Source of the DNA: Ferruginibacter sp. | GTDB lineage: Bacteria > Bacteroidota > Bacteroidia > Chitinophagales > Chitinophagaceae | Assembly (NCBI GenBank): GCA_014377385.1 | Contig: JACMPR010000384.1 | Location: 1-44,143 of the forward strand | Direction of reading: 5' to 3' | DNA: 44,143 nt | Shown: positions 25,811 to 33,296 of the stretch, piece after piece | Position numbering within the stretch: the first letter of the stretch is position 1 | Layout: the number at the start of each line of letters is the position of its first letter | Position numbers and translations under genes: made by a program | Notes under the pieces: model-generated | The model's database searches: none | Seen by the model: only the letters and a program-made list of their open reading frames with translations | What the model was told of the DNA's origin: nothing

Positions 25811-27289
25811 ATGAAAAAAATCTTTACAACGCTATTCGTATTGGCTTGTGCCTACGCTGCTACTGCGCAACCTTATGCAACGGGAAAAAGAACCGTTAGT
25901 TTTTTTGACAATTCCAGATCGGCCCGTGAAATAAGTACAGACCTCTACTATCCTGCCAACACTGCGGGAAATAATGTTGCCCTTGCAAGCGGCACAGCTA
26001 AGTTTCCAGTGGTTGTGTTTGGTCACGGTTTTTTAATAAGTACTTCTGCCTACAAATGGCTGGCAGACTCACTTGTGAAGAATGGTTATATCGTGGCATT
26101 CCCTACAACTGAAGGTGGCATTCTTCCTTCACATCTCAACTTTGGCCTTGACCTGTCTTTTTTATGCAGCCGCATTACTTCATTAAATGATTCATCTTCT
26201 TCTTTTTTGTCTCAGCGTGTGGTAAAAAGAGCTGCAGTTGCCGGACACTCAATGGGCGGTGGGGCTAGTTTTTTAGCGGCTGCTGTTCAAAATTCGTCTA
26301 TTAAGGCAGTGTTTAATTTTGCCGCGGCTGAAACTACGCCATCTGCAACCGCTGCAGCTTTTTTGGATTTTAAGCCCACACTTGTTTTTAGTGGAAGCAG
26401 TGATTGTGTGGTTCCGGATTCTGTACAGGAAAAGATGTACAACAATATACTGATTGCCTGTAAAACATATATTAACATAACGGGAGCTCTACATTGCCAG
26501 TTTGCAAATAATAACTTCATTTGCCAGGCAGGGCAGATAGCTGCCGGATGCGGATTCACATCCCTTGGCACTCAAACGGTACTAAGCAAAACATCTTCGC
26601 TTGTACTACCATTTCTAGATTATTATTTAAAAGATATTTGCCTGAGAGGTGATGTTTTTGTAAATACTTACAACAGCATCACGGGAGTGACTAAACGCAG
26701 GTCAAGCTTTCCCTTTCCTTCCTGTGGCGTACTACCGGTTAAACTCCTGAGCTTTAATGGAAAAATTGCTGACAATCATTCTAATTTATACTGGACAACG
26801 TCCTCGGAAGAAAATTTTGATCACTTTGAATTAGAAAGAAGTGCAGATGGCAACAGCTTTAGGCTTTTAGGAAAAGTCGCTACAAAAGCAGTCAACGGAA
26901 GTGGGGCTTCTTATAGTTTGATCGATGCATACCCTTACGCAGGTATGAATTTTTACCGGTTGAAAATGGTTGATCGCGACGGAACCTTCGCGTATTCAGG
27001 AATAATCAAACTTGAAACAGCTAAGAAATCAGTTGCTGTTACTCAATTGTATCCTAACCCGGTAAAGGATATATTAAATGTTCAGTTACAGTCCGAAAAA
27101 AGGCAGGTTGTAAGTATCGGTGTATTTGATGTAACCGGTAAGCAATTAACACTTAGCTCAGTTTCATTACTTACAGGCATCAACAACACCAGCGTTGTGT
27201 TAACTAAATTCGCAGCAGGAACTTATATTCTTCAATATAAAAATGACCGTGGAGGTTTTGTTGGTACCTTCAAAGTAGTTAAAGACTAA
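25811..27289 (+). CDS. T9SS-secreted cutinase/PETase-like alpha/beta hydrolase
   Basis: The 492-residue protein has three parts. A signal peptide (1-19, ending ATAQ). An alpha/beta hydrolase domain (about 25-300) with oxyanion-loop GHGF (71-74), nucleophile S147 in GHSMGGG, likely acid D198 in FSGSSDCVVP and likely base H228 in ITGALHCQ; this spacing and the GHSMGGG signature resemble the chlorophyllase/cutinase/polyester-hydrolase group. Then a linker beginning LPVKLLSF (308-315), an Ig-like segment with NLYWTTSSEENFDHFELERS, and a type A T9SS sorting domain (about 410-492, LYPNPVKDILNVQL), which directs export across the outer membrane. Several cysteines (119, 199, 217, 229, 238, 247) could form disulfides. 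The substrate is unknown; a polyester is only one option. Monocistronic, with a clear promoter and terminator. Confidence 0.85.
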   Translation: MKKIFTTLFVLACAYAATAQPYATGKRTVSFFDNSRSAREISTDLYYPANTAGNNVALASGTAKFPVVVFGHGFLISTSAYKWLADSLVKNGYIVAFPTTEGGILPSHLNFGLDLSFLCSRITSLNDSSSSFLSQRVVKRAAVAGHSMGGGASFLAAAVQNSSIKAVFNFAAAETTPSATAAAFLDFKPTLVFSGSSDCVVPDSVQEKMYNNILIACKTYINITGALHCQFANNNFICQAGQIAAGCGFTSLGTQTVLSKTSSLVLPFLDYYLKDICLRGDVFVNTYNSITGVTKRRSSFPFPSCGVLPVKLLSFNGKIADNHSNLYWTTSSEENFDHFELERSADGNSFRLLGKVATKAVNGSGASYSLIDAYPYAGMNFYRLKMVDRDGTFAYSGIIKLETAKKSVAVTQLYPNPVKDILNVQLQSEKRQVVSIGVFDVTGKQLTLSSVSLLTGINNTSVVLTKFAAGTYILQYKNDRGGFVGTFKVVKD

Positions 27290-27310
27290 AAAAAATATTT
27301 ATAAAATAAA

Positions 27311-27340
27311 AAAGGAAGGTTGTTAGTTTAACCTTCCTTT
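27311..27340. terminator. Bidirectional rho-independent terminator
   Basis: AAAGGAAGGTT (27311-27321) pairs perfectly with AACCTTCCTTT (27330-27340) over 11 bp with an 8-base loop, flanked by A-rich and T-rich sequence on each side, so it can end both the rightward hydrolase and the leftward PRC-barrel transcript. Confidence 0.88.
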
Positions 27341-27364
27341 TTATTATTTATCATGGTAAATCAA

Positions 27365-27760
27365 TCAACCCCAGAAACTCCAGCTATCAGTTACATAGTT
27401 GGAATGCCAGTTGGTTTCAGGCCAGTGTTCTTTGTTAAATCCAGGAGCCTTTTCCAATGTTTCCTTTTTTTCATTGAATCTGAAAACTTTATTGTCGGGA
27501 TCAACGGATAACAAGCTGAACGGGATAGCAAAATATTTTTCGCCAATTCCGAGAAAGCCGCCAAATTCGATAATATAATATTCAATTTTACCACTCCTGA
27601 TGTCCAACATAACGTCCTTTATCGAACCCATATCTTCACCGTCATTATTCAATACTGTATCGCCGATTACGGAAGAGGCTGTCAAAAAACGAAGCGGCTG
27701 GTTAACATTAGGAAGCTCTTCGCTCTCGCCCGTAAAATTTGCCTTAAATGTATTTTCCAT
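27365..27760 (-). CDS. PRC-barrel domain protein
   Basis: The 131-residue protein contains one PRC-barrel: LRFLTASSVIGDTVLNNDGEDMGSIKDVMLDIRSGKIEYYIIEFGGFLGIGEKYFAIPF covers its core strands (given here in words: the VxNxxGExxGxIxDxxxD strand pair and the FGGFLGIGxKxxAIP turn). It has no leader and is cytoplasmic. PRC-barrels occur in RNA-processing and photosynthetic proteins, but stand-alone bacterial forms of this kind are common stress-associated proteins with unknown binding partners. The C-terminal ends with HWPETNWHSNYVTDSWSFWG, rich in Trp. A -7 box lies at 27797-27804 upstream. Confidence 0.85.
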   Translation of the reverse strand: MENTFKANFTGESEELPNVNQPLRFLTASSVIGDTVLNNDGEDMGSIKDVMLDIRSGKIEYYIIEFGGFLGIGEKYFAIPFSLLSVDPDNKVFRFNEKKETLEKAPGFNKEHWPETNWHSNYVTDSWSFWG

Positions 27761-27796
27761 AATTGTATTATTTTATTGTGAAAAAAAATTGAACAC

Positions 27797-27804
27797 CAAA
27801 GTTA
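27797..27804 (-). promoter_or_regulatory. Putative -7 box for the PRC-barrel gene
   Basis: TAACTTTG on the reverse strand matches TAnnTTTG exactly, 37 bp before the start at 27760. A -33 TTTG is not obvious. Confidence 0.4.
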
Positions 27805-27863
27805 TCAAAATTTAAACCTGACAGGCATTATTACCTTGCAAATTTACAGGCCCGTTAGTTCTT

Positions 27864-27881
27864 TGACGTCTTTGGACGTCA
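27864..27881. repeat. Inverted repeat made of two GACGTC boxes 10 bp apart
   Basis: TGACGTC (27864-27870) and GACGTCA (27875-27881) flank TTTG. Each arm contains the palindrome GACGTC, and the two are one helical turn apart. It lies in the divergent region between the PRC-barrel gene and the four-gene unit starting at 28081. It could be an operator or a small hairpin. Confidence 0.35.
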
Positions 27882-27988
27882 CTTTTAAAATAGCATTTCC
27901 CGGGCTGCTCGACGCGCTTTTCTGAATGAGATAAATACCTGGTAAATTAGAGGAAGTAACCTCATTTTCATTTATTAAGTGAGAAAGC

Positions 27989-28018
27989 TTTGTAATTGAT
28001 GTTGTAAGTATATATTAG
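27989..28018 (+). promoter_or_regulatory. Putative promoter of the 28.1-30.7 kb unit
   Basis: TTTG (27989-27992), 18 bp, then TATATTAG (28011-28018), one mismatch from TAnnTTTG. It ends 62 bp before the ATG at 28081. Confidence 0.4.
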
Positions 28019-28080
28019 AGGTATATTGAGTTGAGTTTAATCCATTTTAAAATAATTAATCCCCCTAAACCCTTCAACTT

Positions 28081-28554
28081 ATGCCAGCAGGAGAAAAAAT
28101 TGACCTTAATTATGCCCGCCAATTAGCCCAAAATTATGCTGATACAAAGCTTGGCACTTTGTTGCCTTCAAATGATACAAAATCTGTATGGTTTTCCAGC
28201 CCGATAATTCTGAAGGCATTAGGTTTGGATCCTAACATAAGTACTGGCGGTGTGACGGGGATCCGCATCTATTTTGGTGCCTATAAACAGGAAATTGGTT
28301 ATCCACGAAACGCAGCAGACCAGGACAAACTAACACTTATCATGGTGCCTACAGGAGTAAATGAAATTATTATTGACCGCGGCGGAATAAAAGAAGGAGC
28401 ATTTCTCGACAATATTGACGAAGGACCCGGAGGCGGCAAGATACAACCTTCCTATCCGGTTGGGCCGGCAAAAGATTCAAATTCTATCACTAATGAGGGG
28501 CAGATGATGCCACCACCAGCCGGGGGTATAGCACCTGGATTACTAAATTGGTAA
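28081..28554 (+). CDS. Conserved unknown protein, first gene of a signalling unit
   Basis: A 157-residue soluble protein with no signal peptide. It begins MPAGEKIDLNYARQLAQNY, then SVWFSSPIILKALG, then GGVTGIRIYFGAYKQEIGYP and LTLIMVPTG, and ends in a Gly/Pro-rich tail (GPGGGKI, MMPPPAGGIAPG). I have a general memory of similar Bacteroidota proteins annotated hypothetical, but no domain name. The RIYFGAY segment looks like the core beta strand of a small domain. It is 10 bp before the 7-TM protein gene, followed by a kinase and a response regulator, so it is probably part of one signalling operon, perhaps as its output or ligand-related product. That role is inference. Confidence 0.7.
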   Translation: MPAGEKIDLNYARQLAQNYADTKLGTLLPSNDTKSVWFSSPIILKALGLDPNISTGGVTGIRIYFGAYKQEIGYPRNAADQDKLTLIMVPTGVNEIIIDRGGIKEGAFLDNIDEGPGGGKIQPSYPVGPAKDSNSITNEGQMMPPPAGGIAPGLLNW

Positions 28555-28564
28555 AGCACACTAT

Positions 28565-29221
28565 TTGTTAGACTATATCTACATATCGTTTATTGCCTTA
28601 TCCGTTTTGAGCGGCCTTTTTTTTGTATCAAAATCAAGCCACATAGCTTATAAGTTGTTTGTGTTTATTTTGGTAATTACATTGTTGAATGAAGTGATGT
28701 GCTATAGTTTGAAACAAGTGGGATTAAAGCGCACTTATATTTTCTATAATATTTACTATTACGTCCGGTTTCCATTGCTTGGTTTGATTTTTCAGACCGT
28801 TTTTGCAAAAAGAAATAAAGCGGCTGTTTATTTCACTACCGGTTTTTTCTTTGTTTCCTTCTTTCTTTTTTTTATTTTTTTTCAGTTGTACGAAGGCCTC
28901 AACAGGCAGGTTCATACCAGTTACCTGTTGATTGGCGGAGTGTTTGTGATAATTAATTGCCTCTTGTTATTTTATCAGGCTATGAAGGAGGAAGAGTTGA
29001 TTGGTCCTTTTTCATTTCCGTTTTTCCTTTGCAGTGTGGCGCTGTTTCTGTATTTCCTGGGAATTCTCCCCTTTTTTGGAATTTTAAATATCCTGGTAAT
29101 AAAATATTATTCGGCCTCCGGCAACCCTGCTCTAATTGCTAAATCACTCAGTATCATAATTTATTCATTAATTTCAATTGACTATTATTTACAATGGAAA
29201 AGAATGAAATCGTCATACTGA
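28565..29221 (+). CDS. Seven-helix membrane protein next to a histidine kinase
   Basis: The 218-residue protein is almost all membrane: seven hydrophobic segments (about 3-22, 29-49, 59-80, 86-108, 118-140, 149-180 and 190-210). The start is taken at TTG 28565, since no in-frame ATG occurs until residue 45 and a stop lies at 28544-28546; an ATT at 28547 is the only other option. No family motif is recognised. The 3' end overlaps the kinase gene by 28 bp, implying translational coupling. A split arrangement, with the sensor helices on one chain and the kinase on the next, would fit, because the kinase has only one helix of its own. This is inference. Confidence 0.7.
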   Translation: MLDYIYISFIALSVLSGLFFVSKSSHIAYKLFVFILVITLLNEVMCYSLKQVGLKRTYIFYNIYYYVRFPLLGLIFQTVFAKRNKAAVYFTTGFFFVSFFLFFIFFQLYEGLNRQVHTSYLLIGGVFVIINCLLLFYQAMKEEELIGPFSFPFFLCSVALFLYFLGILPFFGILNILVIKYYSASGNPALIAKSLSIIIYSLISIDYYLQWKRMKSSY

Positions 29222-29991
29222 TTTATACTTTTACCATTATACTCGTGGCGCAGGGCATCTTTTTGCTGCTTTTTTATTTTCTTTTTCAGAAAAAACAAAA
29301 GACAAATAAAGAGAAGATTGTTGCCTTGAACCAGGCCTTTCTTCAAACCCAAATTGAGATACAGGAGCAGACACTTAAAAATGTAAGCCAGGAAATTCAT
29401 GACAATGTGGGACAGGTGCTCAGCCTTGCAAAACTCAATCTCTTTACACTTACGAAAATAGCAGATGATGACAAGCAAAAGCTGAACGATACAAAAGAAC
29501 TTGTTAGCAAGGCCATCAACGATCTACGCGACCTTACCAGGAGCATGCACGGCGAAATGATTGCGGAGATCGGGTTACAAAATGCTGTGGACCATGAATT
29601 AAAAATTCTACGCAATACCCGGAAATTTAAAACCTGCTTAACAGTAGCAGGAGAGCCCTACAGACTTCAGCCCCAAACACAAACGGTTATCTTCCGGATT
29701 CTTCAGGAAGCCCTGCACAATGACATCAAACATTCCAAGGCAAAAAATATAAGCGTACATTTTAATTATGATGTGAAAGCATTTGTGCTGACCCTAAAGG
29801 ATGATGGGATTGGGTTTGACACGAATAAATTGAATCATGCAAAAACCGGGATTGGTTTAAAGAGCATGGAAAGCAGGGCATCAATGATCGGTGGGGAATT
29901 TTCGATAAACTCATTTCACAACGAGGGCACTACGGTCACAATAAAAATACCCAAGGAACCGGGAGCCCAACCTCCGGGAAAATTGTTGTAA
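29194..29991 (+). CDS. Sensor histidine kinase (HisKA_3 type)
   Basis: The 265-residue protein has one N-terminal membrane helix (about 7-32), a short coiled linker, a HisKA_3 dimerisation domain with phospho-acceptor H69 in SQEIHDNVGQ, and a HATPase_c domain (about 150-257) with an N-box-like QEALHNDIKHSKAK, a G1 box DDGIGFD and a G2 box GIGLKSMESRA. It lacks any sensory domain apart from the single helix. It would autophosphorylate and transfer to the adjacent LuxR-type regulator, like the NarX/DesK class. The gene overlaps the 7-TM gene by 28 bp and precedes the regulator by 26 bp. Confidence 0.92.
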   Translation: MEKNEIVILIYTFTIILVAQGIFLLLFYFLFQKKQKTNKEKIVALNQAFLQTQIEIQEQTLKNVSQEIHDNVGQVLSLAKLNLFTLTKIADDDKQKLNDTKELVSKAINDLRDLTRSMHGEMIAEIGLQNAVDHELKILRNTRKFKTCLTVAGEPYRLQPQTQTVIFRILQEALHNDIKHSKAKNISVHFNYDVKAFVLTLKDDGIGFDTNKLNHAKTGIGLKSMESRASMIGGEFSINSFHNEGTTVTIKIPKEPGAQPPGKLL

Positions 29992-30017
29992 TTTTTTATA
30001 ATCTAAATCATTTAAAA

Positions 30018-30662
30018 ATGGCGAAGCTGGCTTTGGTTGATGACCATGTTTTACTCAGAAACGGGCTTTCGGTGCTTGTAAAAAATCTTGGACACGAAGT
30101 ACTGTTGGAAGCGAGCAACGGCCAGGAATTTATCGAGAAATTAAAGCCGGGCCTGCTTCCCCAGATCGTACTGATGGATATCAATATGCCGGAAATGGAT
30201 GGATATGATTGTACCAAGTGGCTAAAAAAAAAATATCCTGATGTAAAAGTGCTGGCCTTGAGCATGTATGACAACGAGGTCTCCATTATACGGATGCTGC
30301 AAAGTGGTGCAAAGGGGTATATATTAAAAGACAGTGATCCTGCGGAATTGGAAGTTGCTATAGACGCACTGGTGAATAAGGGATTTTACTATTCTGAGCT
30401 GGTAAGTGGCAAAATGATAAATGCCATTAATAAAATGGAGGAGACGGAGGCAGTTTTGGGGATAAAATTAAATGACCGGGAAATTTGCTTTTTAAAACAC
30501 ACCTGCACGGAATTAAGTTACAGGGATATAGCCGACAAAATGTTGGTTAGCCCACGCACGGTCGACGGATACCGGGATGCGCTGTTTCAGAAATTGCGGG
30601 TGAAGTCGAGGGTAGGGTTGGTTGTCTATGCTATCAGGAACGGGATTGTTGATTTGCAGTGA
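30018..30662 (+). CDS. LuxR/NarL-family response regulator
   Basis: The 214-residue protein has a receiver domain with the acidic pair D8-D9, phospho-acceptor D54 in LMDINMP, S82 and K104 in YILKDSDP, all at canonical spacing. A LuxR-type helix-turn-helix follows (about 148-205): LNDREICFLKHTCTELSYRDIADKMLVSPRTVDGYRDALFQKL covers the DNA-recognition helices. It would be phosphorylated by the adjacent kinase and bind DNA as a dimer. Its target genes are unknown; the unit's own promoter is one candidate. Confidence 0.94.
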   Translation: MAKLALVDDHVLLRNGLSVLVKNLGHEVLLEASNGQEFIEKLKPGLLPQIVLMDINMPEMDGYDCTKWLKKKYPDVKVLALSMYDNEVSIIRMLQSGAKGYILKDSDPAELEVAIDALVNKGFYYSELVSGKMINAINKMEETEAVLGIKLNDREICFLKHTCTELSYRDIADKMLVSPRTVDGYRDALFQKLRVKSRVGLVVYAIRNGIVDLQ

Positions 30663-30796
30663 GCCTTGGGTAACAACCACCCGCGATCACTATTCACGTT
30701 AAATTCGGGTAAAAATCATCATGTAAAAACCAGGTTCTATTCGTTGTGGTAAAATCTTAATTTTATAGAAAATAACTTTTCTGCCAAAAAATACTC

Positions 30797-31585
30797 ATGC
30801 ACCCGATAAGAACAGTTAATGTTACCCGTTACCTCGCCGCTTTGCGTGAAGGAGGTTCGATGCCCGCGATTGCCGAGGCAGATGACGGTTTTTTATATGT
30901 ACTCAAATTCCGCGGTGCAGGCCAGGGGGTGAAGGCGCTGATTGCAGAATTGATTGGTGGTGAAATTGCCCGCAGGATCGGTTTGCAGGTACCTGAAATC
31001 GTATTTGCCAACCTTGATGAAGCCTTTGGCAGAACTGAACCCGATGAAGAAATACAGGATTTGAATAAAGCAAGCGTTGGCCTCAACCTGGCGCTTCACT
31101 ATCTCTCCGGTGCCGCTACTTTTGATCCGCTGGTTACTACAATTGATCCCATCTTAGCCTCACAAATCGTGTGGCTGGATTGCCTGCTGATGAACGTAGA
31201 CCGTACTTCCCGAAATACCAATATGTTGATCTGGCGAAAAGAATTGTGGCTGATTGATCATGGGGCTGCTTTGTATTTTCATCATTCCTGGGATAACTGG
31301 CAGTTGAAAGCCCTGCAACCATTCCCGCAGGTGAAAGACCATGTGTTATTGCCGCAAGCTACTGAACTGGACAAAGCAGGTATCTTAATCCGGGCTGTAC
31401 TTACGAAATCAGTAATTCACGATATTGTTTCCCTGATCCCGGGCGAATGGCTTACCGAAACGGCTGCACCCTTTGAGTCATTGAAACAGCATCGTGATGC
31501 ATATGAACAGTTCCTCAACTCAAGAATCACTCATTCAGAAATTTTTGTAAAAGAAGCCCTTTATGCAGGAACAACACTTATTTGA
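30797..31585 (+). CDS. HipA-like kinase (paired with DUF3037)
   Basis: The 262-residue protein resembles HipA-family kinases: a possible ATP lysine K37 (FLYVLKFRG), a catalytic-loop segment LDCLLMNVDRTSRNTNML with D135 and N140/N142, and a metal-binding D154 in WLIDHGAAL. It is shorter than toxin HipA (about 440 residues) and lacks its N-terminal subdomain. The 3' end overlaps the DUF3037 gene by 23 bp, so the pair is cotranslated. Such pairs occur in many bacteria. There is no HipB-like antitoxin. The substrate is unknown, and whether it acts as a toxin cannot be told. Confidence 0.82.
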   Translation: MHPIRTVNVTRYLAALREGGSMPAIAEADDGFLYVLKFRGAGQGVKALIAELIGGEIARRIGLQVPEIVFANLDEAFGRTEPDEEIQDLNKASVGLNLALHYLSGAATFDPLVTTIDPILASQIVWLDCLLMNVDRTSRNTNMLIWRKELWLIDHGAALYFHHSWDNWQLKALQPFPQVKDHVLLPQATELDKAGILIRAVLTKSVIHDIVSLIPGEWLTETAAPFESLKQHRDAYEQFLNSRITHSEIFVKEALYAGTTLI

Positions 31586-31946
31586 GTATGCCATCTTACG
31601 GGTTGTTCCACAGGTTGAAAGGGAAGAATTTTTAAATGCCGGCGTAGTTTTATACTGCGCCAAACAACATTTTCTGCATGCGAAATGTTACCTCAACGAA
31701 ACCCGCTTAAAAACCTTCCCCTGCAAACCCGACATGCAGGAGTTGGGCGCTTATCTCACAGCGTTTGAGCGTATATGCATTGGCGGTAGCACTGCTGGTC
31801 CAATAGGAAAATTACCCGCTGCGGAGCGTTTTCGATGGCTCACTGCAACCAGGAGTACCGTCTTACAAACTTCAAAAGTACATCCGGGCTTTTGTAAAGA
31901 TGCGGGGGAAATGCTCACGCGGATCTTTAACCAGTTCGTGTTATAA
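31563..31946 (+). CDS. DUF3037 family protein, partner of the HipA-like kinase
   Basis: The 127-residue protein matches DUF3037: an opening FEYAILRVVPQVEREEFLNAGVVLYC, a central LNETRLKTF, and a C-terminal SVHPGF-like segment (VHPGFCKDAGEML). DUF3037 genes are typically found beside HipA-like kinases, as here, and overlap by 23 bp. No function has been shown; it could be the substrate, a regulator or an antitoxin of the kinase. It is cytoplasmic. The start at 31563 lies inside the kinase gene and gives the standard N-terminus. Confidence 0.87.
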   Translation: MQEQHLFEYAILRVVPQVEREEFLNAGVVLYCAKQHFLHAKCYLNETRLKTFPCKPDMQELGAYLTAFERICIGGSTAGPIGKLPAAERFRWLTATRSTVLQTSKVHPGFCKDAGEMLTRIFNQFVL

Positions 31947-32043
31947 AGAACCGGGTGACGTCCTGTATTCTGCTGAAACAAGGCCACGTTTATAATTCAA
32001 TCAGCAGGTGACCCAACAACTGTAAATCCGGTCGATGGTTATT

Positions 32044-33018
32044 TTATTGACCGGCACTTGCACTCATAATAAACCAGCCATTGAGTAGAAGATAAACCAA
32101 CAAAAGCAGTTGAGCCGCAATCATGTCAAACCTGTTTGCACTTTGCATACCACTTTTTTTGGCCAGTTTTATAGAGTAAGCTGTACAGGTAATCACCGCA
32201 AAAATAAAGACAAGCGTTATACCATGCAGGCTGTCAACCAATGTAAAAGTAGTGGATTCGGGAAGAGCAGAATCTATGATGTACTTGTTACCAATTACTG
32301 CAAACAAAGAACCTACGCTTAATCCAAACCGCGAGTCAATGTTGTCGGCATGAATATAAAAACATACATAAGCAATCAAAAATGAAACATACATACCCAG
32401 AAACATTTTCCAGAAAAGGCTCATAGCATCACGCGTGATGCCGATGCTTACACGGTAAGCGCTGTATTCAGTATGAGGTTTCTCAAGGCTTTCGTCGCCA
32501 AAGGCTGTTTCATATTCTTTATTCCTGATGCTGATATCAAAGCTATCAATATTCCATCCCCTGAGTGTGAAACGCGGATCAAAATGTTTTCCAAGTGTAT
32601 CGCTTTTAAAAATCAGGGACTTGGAATCAAACTGGGAATTTTCTATCGAAAGCATTAAATGCTGGCGGTCAAAAGGGAAATTTTCCGTCTTCCAGGAATC
32701 CTTCATTACACATTGGAGTTTCATGAGTAAATACATTTTACCATCCGTTGAGTCAATGGTAGAAAATGATTTTGAAACTGTTTTGGCGTTTGGGATTTCC
32801 AGGTTTTGCACAAAGTCGAATTCCCTGTTCCTGTACTTTAGCCAAAGCCAGAAGGTAATGGTATATTCTTTTTCTTTAAAATCTATATCATGGATGCTGG
32901 TCACATAAATTCCTGTTGAGACTGTATCGGGGGCGCTCTCCTGGGCCTTGAGATTTAAAACAAAAAAAAATGTAAAAATTGATAAAGCTAAATAAGGTAA
33001 TACTTTCATGCCCTTCAT
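32044..33018 (-). CDS. Pentameric ligand-gated ion channel homologue
   Basis: A 324-residue protein with a signal peptide (1-26, ending LKAQ), a beta-rich extracellular domain (about 30-195) and four membrane helices (about 200-221, 229-250, 256-282 and 298-319). This is the layout of Cys-loop-type pentameric channels (GLIC, ELIC). Key sequence: TITFWLWLKYRN (53-64), matching the loop with conserved aromatics, and ENFPFDRQHL (112-121), matching the FPFD of the Cys-loop, here without the two cysteines, as is usual in bacteria. The pore helix (SRFGLSVGSLFAVIGN) differs from the well-studied channels. ATG 33009 is an alternative start. The ligand and ion preference are unknown. Its promoter region holds a strong hairpin at 33106. 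Confidence 0.75.
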   Translation of the reverse strand: MKGMKVLPYLALSIFTFFFVLNLKAQESAPDTVSTGIYVTSIHDIDFKEKEYTITFWLWLKYRNREFDFVQNLEIPNAKTVSKSFSTIDSTDGKMYLLMKLQCVMKDSWKTENFPFDRQHLMLSIENSQFDSKSLIFKSDTLGKHFDPRFTLRGWNIDSFDISIRNKEYETAFGDESLEKPHTEYSAYRVSIGITRDAMSLFWKMFLGMYVSFLIAYVCFYIHADNIDSRFGLSVGSLFAVIGNKYIIDSALPESTTFTLVDSLHGITLVFIFAVITCTAYSIKLAKKSGMQSANRFDMIAAQLLLLVYLLLNGWFIMSASAGQ

Positions 33019-33105
33019 AAAATAATAACAGTTATTAAATTGAGAACGAAGTTATGTAGTTGTTGAATTTTTTTAACATTTAATCCCTTGCTGCTCCTCA
33101 CAGCA

Positions 33106-33130
33106 CAACGCAGTTGTAACAACTGCGTTG
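33106..33130. repeat. Strong 11-bp inverted repeat upstream of the channel gene
   Basis: CAACGCAGTTG (33106-33116) and CAACTGCGTTG (33120-33130) are perfectly complementary around TAA. It lies 88 bp upstream of the channel's start and 167 bp upstream of the rightward gene's start, within their divergent control region. No T-run follows on either strand, so it is not a standard terminator. It may be an operator or an RNA structure in a leader. Confidence 0.6.
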
Positions 33131-33296
33131 ATAAAATGAAGCTCACCTTGCCTGAATAATCGTTTTGAATTGGAAAAGCCACGCTATATTTTAAAGCCGC
33201 CATTAATTATTCATCATATCTGTATCCTCTGCCCGATGTTGCATCCTGCACTTCCTGGTGGCATGAATATTGCAAAAGAGCGATAAATTGCCGATC

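Noticed and set aside
33106-33130. Hairpin read as an intrinsic terminator
   Set aside because: No T-run on either side, and no gene ends nearby in either direction.
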